64,000 bases of DNA from Plasmopara viticola (lineage: Eukaryota; Oomycota; Peronosporomycetes; Peronosporales; Peronosporaceae): the NCBI GenBank assembly GCA_001695595.3, contig MBPM02000002.1:1897608-1961607 (forward strand). Reading direction: 5' to 3'. The notes below the pieces were generated by a model. That model did not search any database, had not been told where the DNA came from, and saw only the letters and a list, made by a program, of their open reading frames with translations. Within the stretch, counting starts at the first letter, position 1, and the number at the start of each line of letters is the position of its first letter. This document shows positions 41,798 through 54,400 of the stretch, in pieces. Both the position numbers and the translations under genes were made by a program.

Positions 41798-44371
41798 ATG
41801 TTCCGGCATAAGCTGGTCCGCCCTATCGTCGTTGCAGCAGGCGTCGATGCAAATCCTTATTCTACAAACCTGGAAGCAGGTGTACGTGCAGAAGCAGGAA
41901 ACGTATCAAGTGCTGCCCCAAGTAGTCGCGCCAATGTCAAATTTGCCAACAAGCACGAGAGTGACCAACGAGAGACTCAGGCCAAATCAGGTACTTATGG
42001 CAGAGCACTACGAAATAACACGTGGGCTCAGTCAAAGGGTGCCGTGCTGAGAAGGATGTCGGATAACGCACCAATTAACGTACTTCGAACGTCACTGTAT
42101 GAATTGCAAGATCGGATGAGCTACCGTTGGGTGCTACATCCCCAGTCGCCTTTCAAGACATTTTGGGACCTCTTGAGTGCAATGATTGTCATTTTCTACT
42201 CGTGGATCATTCCCTTCATGCTGTGCTTTGACTGGTATGTGCCATCGTCAGCAACGACCCGTTTGATGAAATGGCTTGATGTATGGGGTTTTGTTGACAT
42301 TGCACTACGATTTCGCACTGGTTATATCGAGTATGGAACTATCGTAATGAACCCACGCAAAATTCGTCAAGCGTATTTCTGCTCCATCTGGTTTCTAGTT
42401 GATGTCGCTTCTTCAACGCCTTTCGAACTATTCATTAAAGACTCTGTCGTTAGCACATCGACCAGAAAAACTTTTAAAGTGATCAAGTACATTAAACTAC
42501 CCCGTTTACTTCGGCTTGGACGTCTTGTGAAGTACTTTAAGCGATACAAGCGATACTCAAGCCTTATCATATCTCTCAATGCCATGATCTTCGCCGCTCA
42601 CGTCGCAGGGTGTTTGTGGGTGGCTGTATTGAAACCGTGTGCCAGCGCTATTGAAGCCGCTCGGCCGCATTGTCAAGATGGAGGTGAAATGGATGTCTAT
42701 TGGGTCGCTTTTCACCATGGCATCGTATCTTTGTTGGGCGTGTCAGCTACCCACGTAGAGGCCAGCGATCGATTTTTAAGTGGGGGATATGACCATATTG
42801 CAAGTGACGATTTGAACAGTTCTATTTACCTTTGGTCCAGTGCAGTATCAATTTTTGGCATGATACTGACGGCTATTCTTTTCGGTACGATCATTGGGCT
42901 TGTTCAGAGGTACGCGCGTAGCATAGAAAATGCGATTTTTAGTGTATCTAATTTCTTTGTCTTCATGTAGCTGGAACAGAGCCGAAAATGTGTTTCGAAA
43001 AAAAATGGATCACGTGATCCACGAAATGGACGCGTTGTGTTTACCAAAGCCATTGCGAGTGCGTAGAAAATGATGTTGTGTGAAAGTAAATGCCACTTAT
43101 TATATACCATTAATGAGCAGGCTCGAGTGAACGCATATTACGACTATCTCTGGTTAAATGTACGTTTTTATTGAGCGACGTTAGTTTATGCTTTTATTTG
43201 CGATTTATCAATCGACATTGTCGTTGGAACGTACATTTAGAATCGAGCTTTGTCAGAGCAACTTAATCTGTTGCATGACCCAGGAATGTCATCGACACTG
43301 CGGCAACAAATTGCCATTTACCTATTTAAGGACAATTTGCAAAAGATTCCTTTTTTTCAGTTAGCCACGGACGCTGTATTGGGCATGATATGCATGCAGC
43401 TGCATCAGGTTATCTACATGCCTGACGATTTTGTTTTTCAAGAAGGCGAGATTGGGAAGGAACTCTTTATGATTGTCAAAGGCATTGTACGTGTGCTGCC
43501 ACCAAAGAGCTGCAAGACTCCAGAAGCCGAGACAACCATATTGTTGAGTGAAGGAGACTTTTTCGGTGAGATTGGCGTGGTCATGGAGGTCGAACGAACT
43601 CGCAGTGTGAAAGCCGAATGTATGGCGGAACTGTGCGTGCTTGCTCGAGAAGGTTTTAATAAAATCTTGGTTGAGTTCCCGGAGTTCGCGATCGCCATGA
43701 AAAAGCTTATTGTAAAGCGTGTTGGTGAAATGTGGAAAGACAATAGCTCGGAGCGTATGGAAAAGATGACGATCCTTGCAGATGCCAAAATGAAGAAAAC
43801 TATCCAAACATATAAAAATATGGAGAAGCTTCGCATGAAAACTTTTGCTCTGGCGACGCTTCGTCCACGGTTGTCGAAGCTTCTGGATTCAAGTGAAAGC
43901 GTCTCACCGCAAGGAACTCGCGATCATCACACGAGGGGACCGACGGCAAATGAGATTGGTACTGTTGCTACTTCCATAGACTTTTCAAATGACGGAATTG
44001 CAGACAAGTCCGTGCTTGGCGCTATCATGGAAGAAGGCGTCGATGAAATGGAAATGCCACATGATACCACGTATACATCAGCAACGGATGGGATCACCGC
44101 AGAAAGTTTTGATCACATTGACGTTGTCACTTCTGATGTCACCGACGGGAGATCACAGCGTGCTTCAATTCCGAAGACGTCAACACGGACCTCATCACTT
44201 CATTTAAAGCAACTAGAAGTTCAAATGAAAGCGGTCGAGCAGAGACTCGAGACGAGGATAGACCAATTGGACGACAAGCTCGCGCAAATCTTAGGCCTTT
44301 TAATGCCCCCTGCCTTCAATGCAAGTTCGTCGTCTCGTATTGTGTTGCCTGTCACTGAAGTCGTGCCTTGA
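41798..44371 (+). CDS. Cyclic-nucleotide-gated (HCN/CNG-like) ion channel subunit
   Basis: Four exons, 41798-42909, 42971-43058, 43121-43159, 43241-44371, join in frame to 789 aa; the third exon is only 39 bp. Membrane domain: S1 about 122-144 (LSAMIVIFYSWIIPFML), S4 about 223-250 with Lys/Arg at repeated intervals (KVIKYIKLPRLLRLGRLVKY), S5 about 254-278, pore loop about 300-318, S6 about 341-370 (FGMILTAILFGTIIGLVQ). C-linker about 371-445. The cyclic-nucleotide-binding domain at about 450-575 has the phosphate cassette GDFFGEIGVVMEVERTRSV. The C-terminal tail ends in a short coiled coil (QLEVQMKAVEQRLETRIDQL). The pore region SLLGVSATH lacks the usual GYG/GFG filter. Plasma-membrane cation channel by family; ligand unknown. 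Confidence 0.92.
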
Positions 44372-44454
44372 CCTTTTTATCAATCTAAAGTACCGAAATG
44401 TATGCAAACTAAATAATATCACTAATAAAGTAATTCTTAATTAGAATCTTCTAA

Positions 44455-45396
44455 ATGTCGCTAGGGTTTCTCACAGAGTCGGCGCTCGTGCCGTCGAAGG
44501 CCAAGGAGATTAAGATCGATGGCAAGTCCCTGGTTGACCTCAAAGCTGTTGTCTACCAAAAGGACCAGGAGCGCAAACGTCGGCTTCATGAGGCTTTGAC
44601 GGCTGAGAACGATGGCAAGACGTCAACAGGTCACAACGCTCTTTGCTTTAGCAAATATGCACATTTGCGGGGCGGCAACAAGCGCGAAAAGCGGTCGCGC
44701 GAAGACCGCACGGGAAGAAGCTGTCGTAATAAGGGTGTGGAATTGCGCAGGAGGCGCGATGAGGAGGCGGAGGCAAGAGAAGTCCCTAGTGAAGATGACG
44801 ATGAGGCGTGGATGAAAAGGTCGGCAGAGATGCTACAGAAAAAGGCTAAACTATACGAGGAGATGGAACGAGGGGGAGGCTCAGAAGACGTGAAAGGAGA
44901 GTGTCTGGTAAATTTTAAAGCCAAGAGAAAAGGGATGTGCGTGAAGGAAGAGTCGACGGTGGAGATCATGGACGAGTTTGGACGAACGAGGAAGGTTGCG
45001 GCGGATTGCTCCGAGTATGTGGCGGGTTTGGACACACTCCAACAGGATCAGTTGCCAAAGAGGACGGAAAGACACTGTGAGGAAACACTTGACAAGAATA
45101 CAGAGGGCGGTGGCAGTTTTGTAGTTTCGCAGTGGGAGAAGCGTCTGAAGAGCGCCGAGAAAGACCATTTAAAGGAAGTGCACGAAAGAGCAACTCTTGC
45201 GCAGTCTATAGCGCACGCTTCTTCATCGGATGTTGCGGAGAAGAAGACGAGAAAGCAATTGCGTTTGGAGCGGCTTCGCAAGCACAGAGAAGATAAGGTT
45301 TCGAGTTCAAATGCACCTTCTTCAAGTGCTGCGGCTGACTTTGCGGCGTCTGAGAAAGCGACGGACTTTTTAAATCGGCTAACATCGTTAGTATAA
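44455..45396 (+). CDS. CCDC174-like nuclear coiled-coil protein
   Basis: Single exon, 313 aa, highly charged. N-terminal SSL-like segment with SLVDLKAVVYQKDQERKRRL, a central acidic stretch (PSEDDDEAWMKRSAEMLQKK), a LVNFKAKRKG segment, then EIMDEFGRTRKV, and a later SQWEKRLKSAEKDHLKEV. These follow the order of the CCDC174 family (LIDLKAEL, YERM-LVDF, DxxGRTR, WE), nuclear proteins linked to the exon-junction complex. The match is by pattern, not alignment. It starts 83 bp after the channel stop on the same strand; each gene has AT-rich space for its own promoter and polyadenylation (aataaag at 44434). Confidence 0.65.
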   Translation: MSLGFLTESALVPSKAKEIKIDGKSLVDLKAVVYQKDQERKRRLHEALTAENDGKTSTGHNALCFSKYAHLRGGNKREKRSREDRTGRSCRNKGVELRRRRDEEAEAREVPSEDDDEAWMKRSAEMLQKKAKLYEEMERGGGSEDVKGECLVNFKAKRKGMCVKEESTVEIMDEFGRTRKVAADCSEYVAGLDTLQQDQLPKRTERHCEETLDKNTEGGGSFVVSQWEKRLKSAEKDHLKEVHERATLAQSIAHASSSDVAEKKTRKQLRLERLRKHREDKVSSSNAPSSSAAADFAASEKATDFLNRLTSLV

Positions 45397-46076
45397 TATT
45401 AAGGCCTTCGTTTAGAAATCTGCGATTATCAAAAATGTTGGCGTAAAAGCTATCACTTGGTTATTGCAAATCGCTTCTCGAGCAACTCATTGGCAAAATT
45501 ACACTTGCCCGCGAATAGTGATACAAATTTTACTGTAACCTCATCATTGTGAGTTTTGGCGTAAGGTAAAAAGTGAAGGCACTGGTCGCTCGGTGGGCGA
45601 CACTTGGGCTAGCGGCTGTGTAATTTGTAAAAGGCGGTATATGCAAGACTTGGTAATGAAAGCCGCAGGCCAACGTACTCTTCTTCTCTACAAACATGGA
45701 GCGATCGAATTACAATCAGAAGACAAGTGAGATGCCGTCTGCTATTCTGACGCTGTGAGTTTGGCTCGGGCCCCAAGAATCTTGTCTGCTTGAGACCCCG
45801 AACTATGCACTAGTTGTATAGCGATTTAGTATGGCGTATATAACGCAAACCAGTGCTGTTGGCATTACAATGCTGATGGCATTACCATGCTGTTGGCATT
45901 ACCATGCTGTGAGACATTAGATGATATGAATGATGATTAGGAGGCACCGGTGCTCTATCAGAAACTTGATGCGTTGTCTTACAACCAATGTTTACAATTC
46001 TAAAAGGTAGTAGTAGAATGTTTACTCCACAGGGGTTTTATCGATAAGAACGAGAAAATATCAGTCTAGAATTGGT
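45397..46076. other. Intergenic with a 17-bp tandem repeat
   Basis: Non-coding apart from the microrepeat annotated separately; no gene seen. Confidence 0.5.
45853..45912 (+). repeat. Tandem repeat, 17-bp unit, about 3.5 copies
   Basis: Unit atgctgttggcattacc at 45853-45869, 45870-45886 and 45887-45903, plus a partial copy; units differ at one or two bases. Confidence 0.85.
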
Positions 46077-46090
46077 GATATAAGAGTTAT

Positions 46091-46409
46091 TGTATTGTAT
46101 TACGTTATCGCGTTGCCAAGTTATGCACGTGCTAGGCTCAGTCTGGCTAGTCCACGGCATAGAGTGGTGTCCGCATACGTCGGGTCTCGTTTGGCGGGCA
46201 GTGCAGCCAGCACCGAGGTCGTGAGGGTCTTCCATTATTTTGTTTATTTCTGACTTGGTAAGAGCCCAGGTGGCGCCCTGGTGCTGGAGACCGTCGCGTC
46301 GATGGTGAGACTCGTTAGAGACCTGCAGATGCCCGAGAGCACCTGCCCGAAGCGCGCGAGCATTTCGCCCCCGCGCTTGGAAGGAGGGCGTCACCCCAAC
46401 CTTTTCCAA
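46091..46409 (-). mobile_element. Short non-autonomous LINE derivative, copy C
   Basis: 319 bp with the shared 5' segment, both shared internal junctions and an (AATAC)n tail. The flanks gatataagagttat (46077-46090) and gatataagttat (46410-46421) form an imperfect target duplication differing by two bases. Diagnostic ggctcagtctggc and gaggtcgtgag group it with copy A. Confidence 0.9.
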
Positions 46410-46421
46410 GATATAAGTTAT

Positions 46422-49400
46422 ATGAAGTTTTATAATCAAGGCTTGTGCTACGTCTTGGAGTTGTGCAGGCGGATAACTCGTGGTATAGAGTGAAGTCAGA
46501 GACCCAAATTAACGCTTTCTAAGCAATTAGCTTCGGAAGCCCTGCTGCAGATCTAATGTGGTGTTTGTTACAAAGTTTGTCACACTGACGCGGCTACGGT
46601 CTTCGATCATTCCGAAGGTATGGCGATAAAAGTTAAAGTATACAAGTAACTTTTTGATGTCAAACTTAAGCTAGTGTTGACGATTAATTTGGTCTATCCA
46701 TATGCATTTTGCGGCCATGCTTTATAAACGCTATTTCGGCGTTCATACTTTTACAATTACACAAGATAGCTGTTAGATGACGAGAACCCTTCGTATTGTA
46801 CTATAAATTCTCCATTGCGCCTAATCTTCAATGTAATGAAAAAAATTTCGTCATGCATAGCGATTAAGCCAAACAATTTGTAGGAAAAATGGGCGTAGAT
46901 CTGTTTGCGAGGTTAGGTGAAGGAATTTCAACCAGCCCGGACAATCATTGAAATTTATGATGAATGCGTTCTTCGTCAATTTGAAGCCAGTAAAGCGATC
47001 CGACGTTAGCGGGAGGCCGGCTCTTTGTTAAGTGTTCTTCGAGTGCAGTGGCAGTAGCGTTACAGCATGCGACTTAAAGTGAATGAACCAGCGCTAGAAA
47101 AAATTAGTGTCATGACGTTGAGTTGAAAGAGTGATTCTCGATAGATTTGATTGCATGAAGAAAAGTCTACAAACGCCCTTGTGGTATGGCCTTTACTATT
47201 CAGAAGCGAATGGTGAAACCGCACGCGGCTTGAAATTCGATCGCGAATTGTGCATGTGTTCAGACCAATGTTGTGATTAAACCCGGGTACTTTTTAAGGA
47301 AGAAGTATAACTCAATCAGCTATTGTGTATGATGCAATCATACACCTAGATAACGATTTTCTACGTTCTGAGAAAGCTCGTGCAAAGTGGCAACAAGGAG
47401 CAAGAAGGGAACGATAACAAAATGGCTCGGATCACCACTGTACAATCTGGTCGTCGATCGAAATAAAGCCGCACCCAGCGCAGGTACCTGAGCTTTATTG
47501 TGCGTGAATGATATAGATGTAAATCGCGGAGTTTTGCAACAGTCTTCCCAGCAGAAAAAATTGCGACCTGTAAGCTATGCGGTCTCATAGGGTCTTTGCG
47601 TAAAAATCATTGACTTGCTGGCCATCACGGAGGAATAAGATGAACAAGACGCAGATGACAAGTGTCACAATAAAAGAATGCGTCGAGTAGCATGACGAGC
47701 GATCACCAAGCCATCCAAGGGACTCGCTAGATTGACCACTTTATAGGATCCAGGCCGCCAATTCAGAATATTGCCTTGTCACGGATATGGAAAAAAGGCA
47801 ACCCAAAAGTTCACCGGACTTAAACTACCGAGTACATGCAAACAAGTGGGAGAAACAATCAGGCAAGCTCCGCTCTGGTTTGACGCTGCTTTAGTCGCTA
47901 CAGAAGCAATACGATAAGGATAGAATCGACACTACGCTCGAGCAATCGATAAATTTCACGTTGTCTTCTACTGTAATCTAGGGTCTTGAATATCCTTGCT
48001 ATAGTGTGAAAGAGTTGCCTCTCATCCTTATAGGTGAAAAAAAGACGTCATCTATGATCACATCTCAGCAATGAACATATACCTCCCCTCCGAACACAAA
48101 CTCAAGTGAACATATTATCTCTCTTCTTTTTGCTCTCTTGGTTTAATCATATCAAGTTCTACTATCCTAGAAACACCGAAGACCGATGGAAGAGGAAGCG
48201 ATTACTTATACACGGCACACTTAGCCTGCATCTTGCAAAAATTATCAGTCAATAGTATAAGCTGCAAGTAGGGCAGCTAACACTATGTCACCGCTTGCAA
48301 CGCAATCTTTTCAAATCTGTAATTGAATATGATTCAAAGCAATCAGACAAAAAAGATAGTCGTAGTGACCTCGCTTTCACAAGGTAAGTAATACGCTACT
48401 GTCACCTTCTGCATTTGTAATATCAGGAGTGTTTAAGTAGCCTTTTGGCTTTTGAGAAATGCTTGCATATGGTGTCGGGAAGAAATTGTGACTGAAACTT
48501 GGAATCATGCGATTTAAATCAAATACGCAAGCGTCAATAAGGAAATGGACGGTCAACATTCCTGCATTATATATCACCCTTTAAGCCGTGGCTAGTTAGG
48601 CGCTGTTCGATTTGAAGCATAAGGCATCATCAGAAGTCTGATTTAAAATTCACTTTTTGCACTTTGGTCAAACATCGTGTCCATGCTACTATGTCTAAAG
48701 GCTACATATACTAAATATCTGAAATTAATTGCCCTTCAAGATAAGCTAGGCATGAAATTACAAAACCAAGGATTAAGACAATTTTGCACAAAGCCAATAC
48801 CGCTTTCAGCTTTTTCAATTGATGCATAATTGAGCGGCAATTGTACTTTGGCGGTGAAACCGTGTAATATACAAGTAAAGTACAGATACATACATGTCAA
48901 CAGTTTGCTTCGATTTGAGCAGCACCAAAAAAACAAAAGACACAATTGTATACGACGACCGCACGGGTTGCTAGATTTTAAGCCGTTACGGCTTAGTGCT
49001 TGTCTTAGGAGTGAGAAAGATTATATAGTTCAAACGAAGTAATAGAGTGTATAATAGTTCTAAGTGGAATAAGATTTAACTTGTTATTCTCGCGAATTCT
49101 AGACACAATGCGTTTTAGGAGTCCATAATCAAAGCATACTTACAGAATGAAGCAAATTTGTCGATGATGTGTGCATTGTAGCGCTTATATTATAGCTTTG
49201 ACACTCTAAGGTCATTTTTCACTTGTTCTGAAGCTATATACGTTCTTCCACGCGCACGCTTTGATTTAAATGTGAACTTCTTTAAGCAAAAAAAAGGTGT
49301 TTATCCTCATCCACTCGATTTAACAGCACTTTACTAAAAAAAACGATGGCAAAAAAGTGTAGCAAAGAATAACCTTTCTAGATTATTCATACGGGCTATA

Positions 49401-51409
49401 CGCACTGGCTGTCAACTAGAAAAAATGTGAAGATTTGGCGGGAGATTTTATAATCAAAGTGACAGAGTTAACTCTACAGCGTAATATGAAGGGTGCAGTC
49501 GCGATACTAGGTGTATGTGTGTCTCTATCGCTTTCCTTGTCTAATTAGAAGGCTTTTGCCAAATTTAGCAAGGCCCCAACCACCCAAATCTTTGACACAT
49601 GTACTAAGCTACTGTGAGATTGCTGAAGGTCTCTTTTTGTGATCCGTTGGCTGGAACGGATATGGGTCCGAATGGAAGAGTGCTTTGTGAGGTCCGCTTT
49701 TACAAGATTCGGGTCGGAGTCTTTGGACGAGGGGCGAAATTGATCAAATCGGCTATTACATGACATTCGTGGGCTTATCCTTTTGATGTAATCGGTGATT
49801 ATAGCGTCGTACAGACAAAACCAATTGCGAGCCGATGTGATTTTCAGAAACGAATGGTATGGTGCCTTTGTAGATCAAAGTATTCACAGACCAATGAAAG
49901 TTTGGATCTATCTGCTGCTTTAGTATATCCTCACTCCTCAAATTCTGCTACTTCTGTGATCGACAGGTCATTATATGCTCCTAGATATGTGTATCTTCAC
50001 GGTAGATACATTTGTTGGGTGACATTTCTTTGTCTCACTAGTTATCTACCTTTACGTCTTGCTAATCGAATTGGTTTATTGTATCTGATCAAATATGTGG
50101 ATCGTAATTTTAATTGCTTCTTTGACTATTGAAGAAGCAATTACAATCAAGACTTTTTTTCGGCGACCTTTGGGCTTTGTTGGCATCTACGCTTTCTTGC
50201 TTTCAAAAAAGGCAGGCGTGAGTCTAATGAATATGCTCAAAAACTTAAGGAAGGTGACAATACCCATTACCACCCGAATAAGTCAAGGCGACTGGTACAG
50301 CTACTCGCATTTAAGCTGTATAAAGTGCAGAGACCAATAGTACAGTCATGCAGGCTCGTTGGCATAAAATTTTGTGGATGGTCAATTTCCTTTTCTCGAA
50401 AACTCAGGGTAAAACATGCTGACTCCAATCCAACCCAATGAGCCTAGGCGCTTTCCAGCAATGCAACGTTAGCTGCTTTGGCTGCGTTCAGCAAAAATAC
50501 ATGTTCCGTGCCTGTCCCAAATACGGGCGATAAAGTGAACCTTTGTCTCGCCAAGGGCTTACATCGCGTTTTCAAAGCAAAGGAACGCTGGTCACCTCAA
50601 CATGCGTGAATTCTAGCCATATTTGCAAAAGTCAAGGGCACGGAAGAGCTACGTGCAATTAATGTTTTCTCAGCCAGGGCAGCTTGGACCTACAAACGTT
50701 CGGAGCCTTTCTTAAGCCAGTCAAAGCAAAACTTTCTTTTTTCGATGATTTCTTTATATTTTATATCTTCTCTATATTGCTTAATCGTGACTGCTTGTAG
50801 AGTCCATCAAGACTCGAAATGTTTGATCTCAACCTCGTACACTTGTGCGTACAATCGCCAGTCCTCTGATGATGATCCAGTAAGTCCCACGAATTAGGCG
50901 AATTTTTGAGATTGAAATAATTGTGCCACAGAAATGATGTAGTAATAGTGCTCAGAACATCATGCTTGCCTTTAGAGCCAAATGTATTGGGACGGTAGCC
51001 ATTAAAAACGGTGCGGGGTTTGTATCTATATAGATGGTGGTCCAATTTTGGCTAAAGATACTAACACCGGAATTTTAACCAGACGAGCTCAAAATTCTGA
51101 TCCCACACCGGGTCAACCTAATGCAAATACGATCAAAGTTTAGTGCGCAACCGTGAATATCATTCTTCTGTCTTTCTGTAGAAGCATTGCAAAGGAAAGT
51201 AGCACAAGCACTTGTGAACACATGAACATTTCCAGCAGTAAAAGTTGTATGAGATGCACTTAAGATCATTTTATTCAGTCTGATAACGTTGTAGCTTACT
51301 TGTCAGCCGTAATTCCTATAATTAATGCTAAATATCTTGAATGGTTTCAACATGTAACTCGACAAGACGGTGACGCTTCATCCGTTTCGTGGCAAGATCT
51401 CGATTGCAC
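46422..51409. other. 5-kb intergenic desert with traces of retroelements
   Basis: AT-rich and stop-rich. One short trace: around 50465-50525 the plus strand reads CFGCVQQKYMFRACP, a CCHC-like gag zinc knuckle with Tyr in place of His, probably a retroelement gag scrap. No gene or RNA gene recognised. The last part holds the CFAP44 promoter. Confidence 0.45.
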
Positions 51410-54400
51410 ATGTCTGTCGATGCAACGGTTCGCCACATCTTTGGCTATGACGGAAGTGCCAAAACCGTACCTCCTCTTCAATTGATTGACGAAAGCACGA
51501 TCGTGTATGTCAGTGGCCACACGCTGCAATTCACGTGCACTTCAAGTGGTCGTCAGCATTTTCTATTGCGTTCTCAGCCTCGCCAACTCGTCGCATTTGA
51601 CTGTAGTTGGAAGACTTCAACGTTTGCTATTGCCACTCGGGAACTTCATGCGCCTATTTCGTTGTATTCGTTTCCAGACAAGAAATTACTCAATCAGCTC
51701 AGAAGTTCAGACGCGCAACATTTTGAATATTCGCTGGTTAAATTCTCGTACTGTGGTCGTCGACTCTTGAGTATTCGACCCACTTTACCTGGTGGTGACA
51801 ATGTAGCAACAGGAGACGACTCGGTTTTATGTGTGTGGGACATTGACACGCTGGCACCTGTACCAGGGTGTGAACATGCTAGTGTCTGTGGACACCCACG
51901 CTTTGCTTCTTTCGATCCGGCAAACAATAATCAGCTTGTCCTTGGTGGTGACCGTGGACTTGATATTTGGAAAGTGTATCCAGGAAACACGACGGCGTTA
52001 AGTTTGTTGCGACCAAAAACAGTGACGCGACCTGATTTTTCAAAAGGAGCGAGTGAAGTCGCTTCGGACGTCGACTTGGATGAGAAACGCATGCAGTGTT
52101 CTTGCCACGCGTGGCTTCCCCATAGTCAATTGCTTGTCGCGGATCAAGCCGGTGAGTTGCTCCTCGTAGATGCGACGGAAGCAAGAGTTGTGCAGGTGGT
52201 GAAATCCGCTACTCGGGCGAATCGGTGCTGTATTGTCGGCATTGTCGGCACAAAGGAGACTGTCGTAGTCGTTTACGCTGATGGAGCAATCGCGTGGCTT
52301 CAGTTGGACAGCTGGGACCTCGTGCATACTGAAACACTCGCTTCTGGATGCCGAGTGACGGCCGTAGCTCCGACGCCATCGTATGCCAAGGCGTACGTTG
52401 GAACACTTGATGGTAAAATCTTTGCAATTCGAACGAACAATTTGCAAGACAATGGAGATGATTTTGACGTTGAAGAGCACCAAAGGGCGACGCCTGAATC
52501 TGCTAGAAGTCAGCCAAAACTTGGTTTGGATTGCATTGTTCCGTGTGCGAGCTTCCCGGTAGGTCCAGTGTGTGATAGTACCGTCTTGACTCCGTTTGGG
52601 GGCTCGTTTTCGACCGATGCTTTGCTTGCAACTGGTGGATTGAGTGGAATCCTTACGCTCTGGAATCTTCGCGACTGTCACCAAGCTGCTGAAGTGAATA
52701 TTGCGGAGCTGTTTGCTCGAAATGGAACAACTAGTGCAACTACACTCTCTCAACCAGAAACAGCTCTCTTGGAGCCCTCTTGCTTTCCTCTTTCTTCTGT
52801 GAAGATCATTTCACTCGCCTCACGTCCAGGAGATCCCATTATAATGGTGGGAGACTATCAAGGAAGATTGCGGTCGCTTTGTATCGCTAAAATGGTGGAT
52901 AGAGACGACGTTGAAGTCCTTCCACAACATTTGATGCAATTGCTACGTCCTGATGCCCCTCTTGATCTCGTAGCCCTTCACCCGACGCATTCCGTACTTC
53001 TAGTCGCTTCTACCCATAGCGGACAAGTGTTGTTAGTGGCAATGGACTACGAAAAGCGATATCCAGTACAGGCTTTCTTCACCTTTAACGACCCCGACGA
53101 ACGTGTGGTGGACATTCAATGGACTGCTACCATTAATAAGACGCTTACACTGACGTGTTTTACGTCTCGTGGACGCTTTTACAGCGCACACTACGATCCT
53201 TCGTCTCAGGATGAACAGGTAACAAGTCAAGGAGCTTTGCAACTCCATCCCAATGTCATTGCATCGGGGCAAGCATCGGTATCAACGTACACGAACTTTC
53301 GAGTATTAGCGACTTTCTCGAGTACTTTGATGGTTGCAACCTCTCCGCATCATCCAGATCTAATCGTGTTGAAATACGCCGATGAATTACATGACGCCAC
53401 GGATGACATGAGTGTTCTTTCCAGAGTTTTGATCAAACAGGCTCATGCTCGTGGCATTTCAGCTGTCGCTCTTTTTCCTCGTGTGCTACGCAACGAGAGT
53501 GAGCTTCTTGTGACGGGCGGGATGGACGGCTCCCTTACTTTTTGGACACTTACTACAGCCAGTACCCGGCACCAGCTAAAACAACTGAGCGGATCCGACA
53601 CGGAATCGGTTGATGAATGGCAAGCCTTGCAAGCGACCAAGAAGCGTACATTGGTGATACATAAGGGTCCAGTGACAACGTTGCGGTTCGTTGTCACAAA
53701 TGGAGAAAGATCTGCCACGAGCCATGACTTGACAAAGATTCAATTGATATCGACGGGCGTCGATGGCTGTGTTTTTCTTCTAGATGTGCGTCTCTCAGCG
53801 GACTTGCTCGACGAACCCGTGCTTTTAAATGAAACTCAGAGCCTCGACCCTATTATGAATCCACTGTACATGAATGTGGTCGCGACTGCAAAGGAGAACG
53901 ACATGTATTGGCTGGAACAAGAGCACGACCGAACGCCATTCCTGGAAGCCCGTACGTGCGCTGAAACGATCACGTCTCATGATAGTCTCGATCGTAGCAA
54001 GGACATCACCCGTCGGAAACTCCGAGAACTTGAAGAACAACTTGAGGGTCTATTGGCTGAGAATGAAGAGCTTCCCGATACCGAACAGCTCGCACGGGAT
54101 GAATTTGTCCTTGATGTCGCGAGGCAGAATAGGCTGTTGAGCCAACGTGCTGCAAGAGCAGAACAAGTACGACAAGAAATCACACGAGATGTCGCGCGGA
54201 TGATTATTGTTCGGGAGCGCATGAAACGGGAGTTTTGGGATGAAACAGAGGTTTGTGGCGTCTGTCTCATCGCTTTCTCACCTTCTGAAGCGCAGCAGCC
54301 AGTACAGTCGAACGGGTCGACGACACCTCTTTTCGTCAACAATTTCCCATTGCGTCGACAGTCGCTTAGTGAGCAAAAACTCGCGAAACAGATTGCTACG

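Noticed and set aside
51389..51409. Upstream GTG as start of CFAP44
   Set aside because: The in-frame ATG at 51410 directly precedes the conserved N-terminal motif; GTG starts are not expected in a eukaryotic gene.
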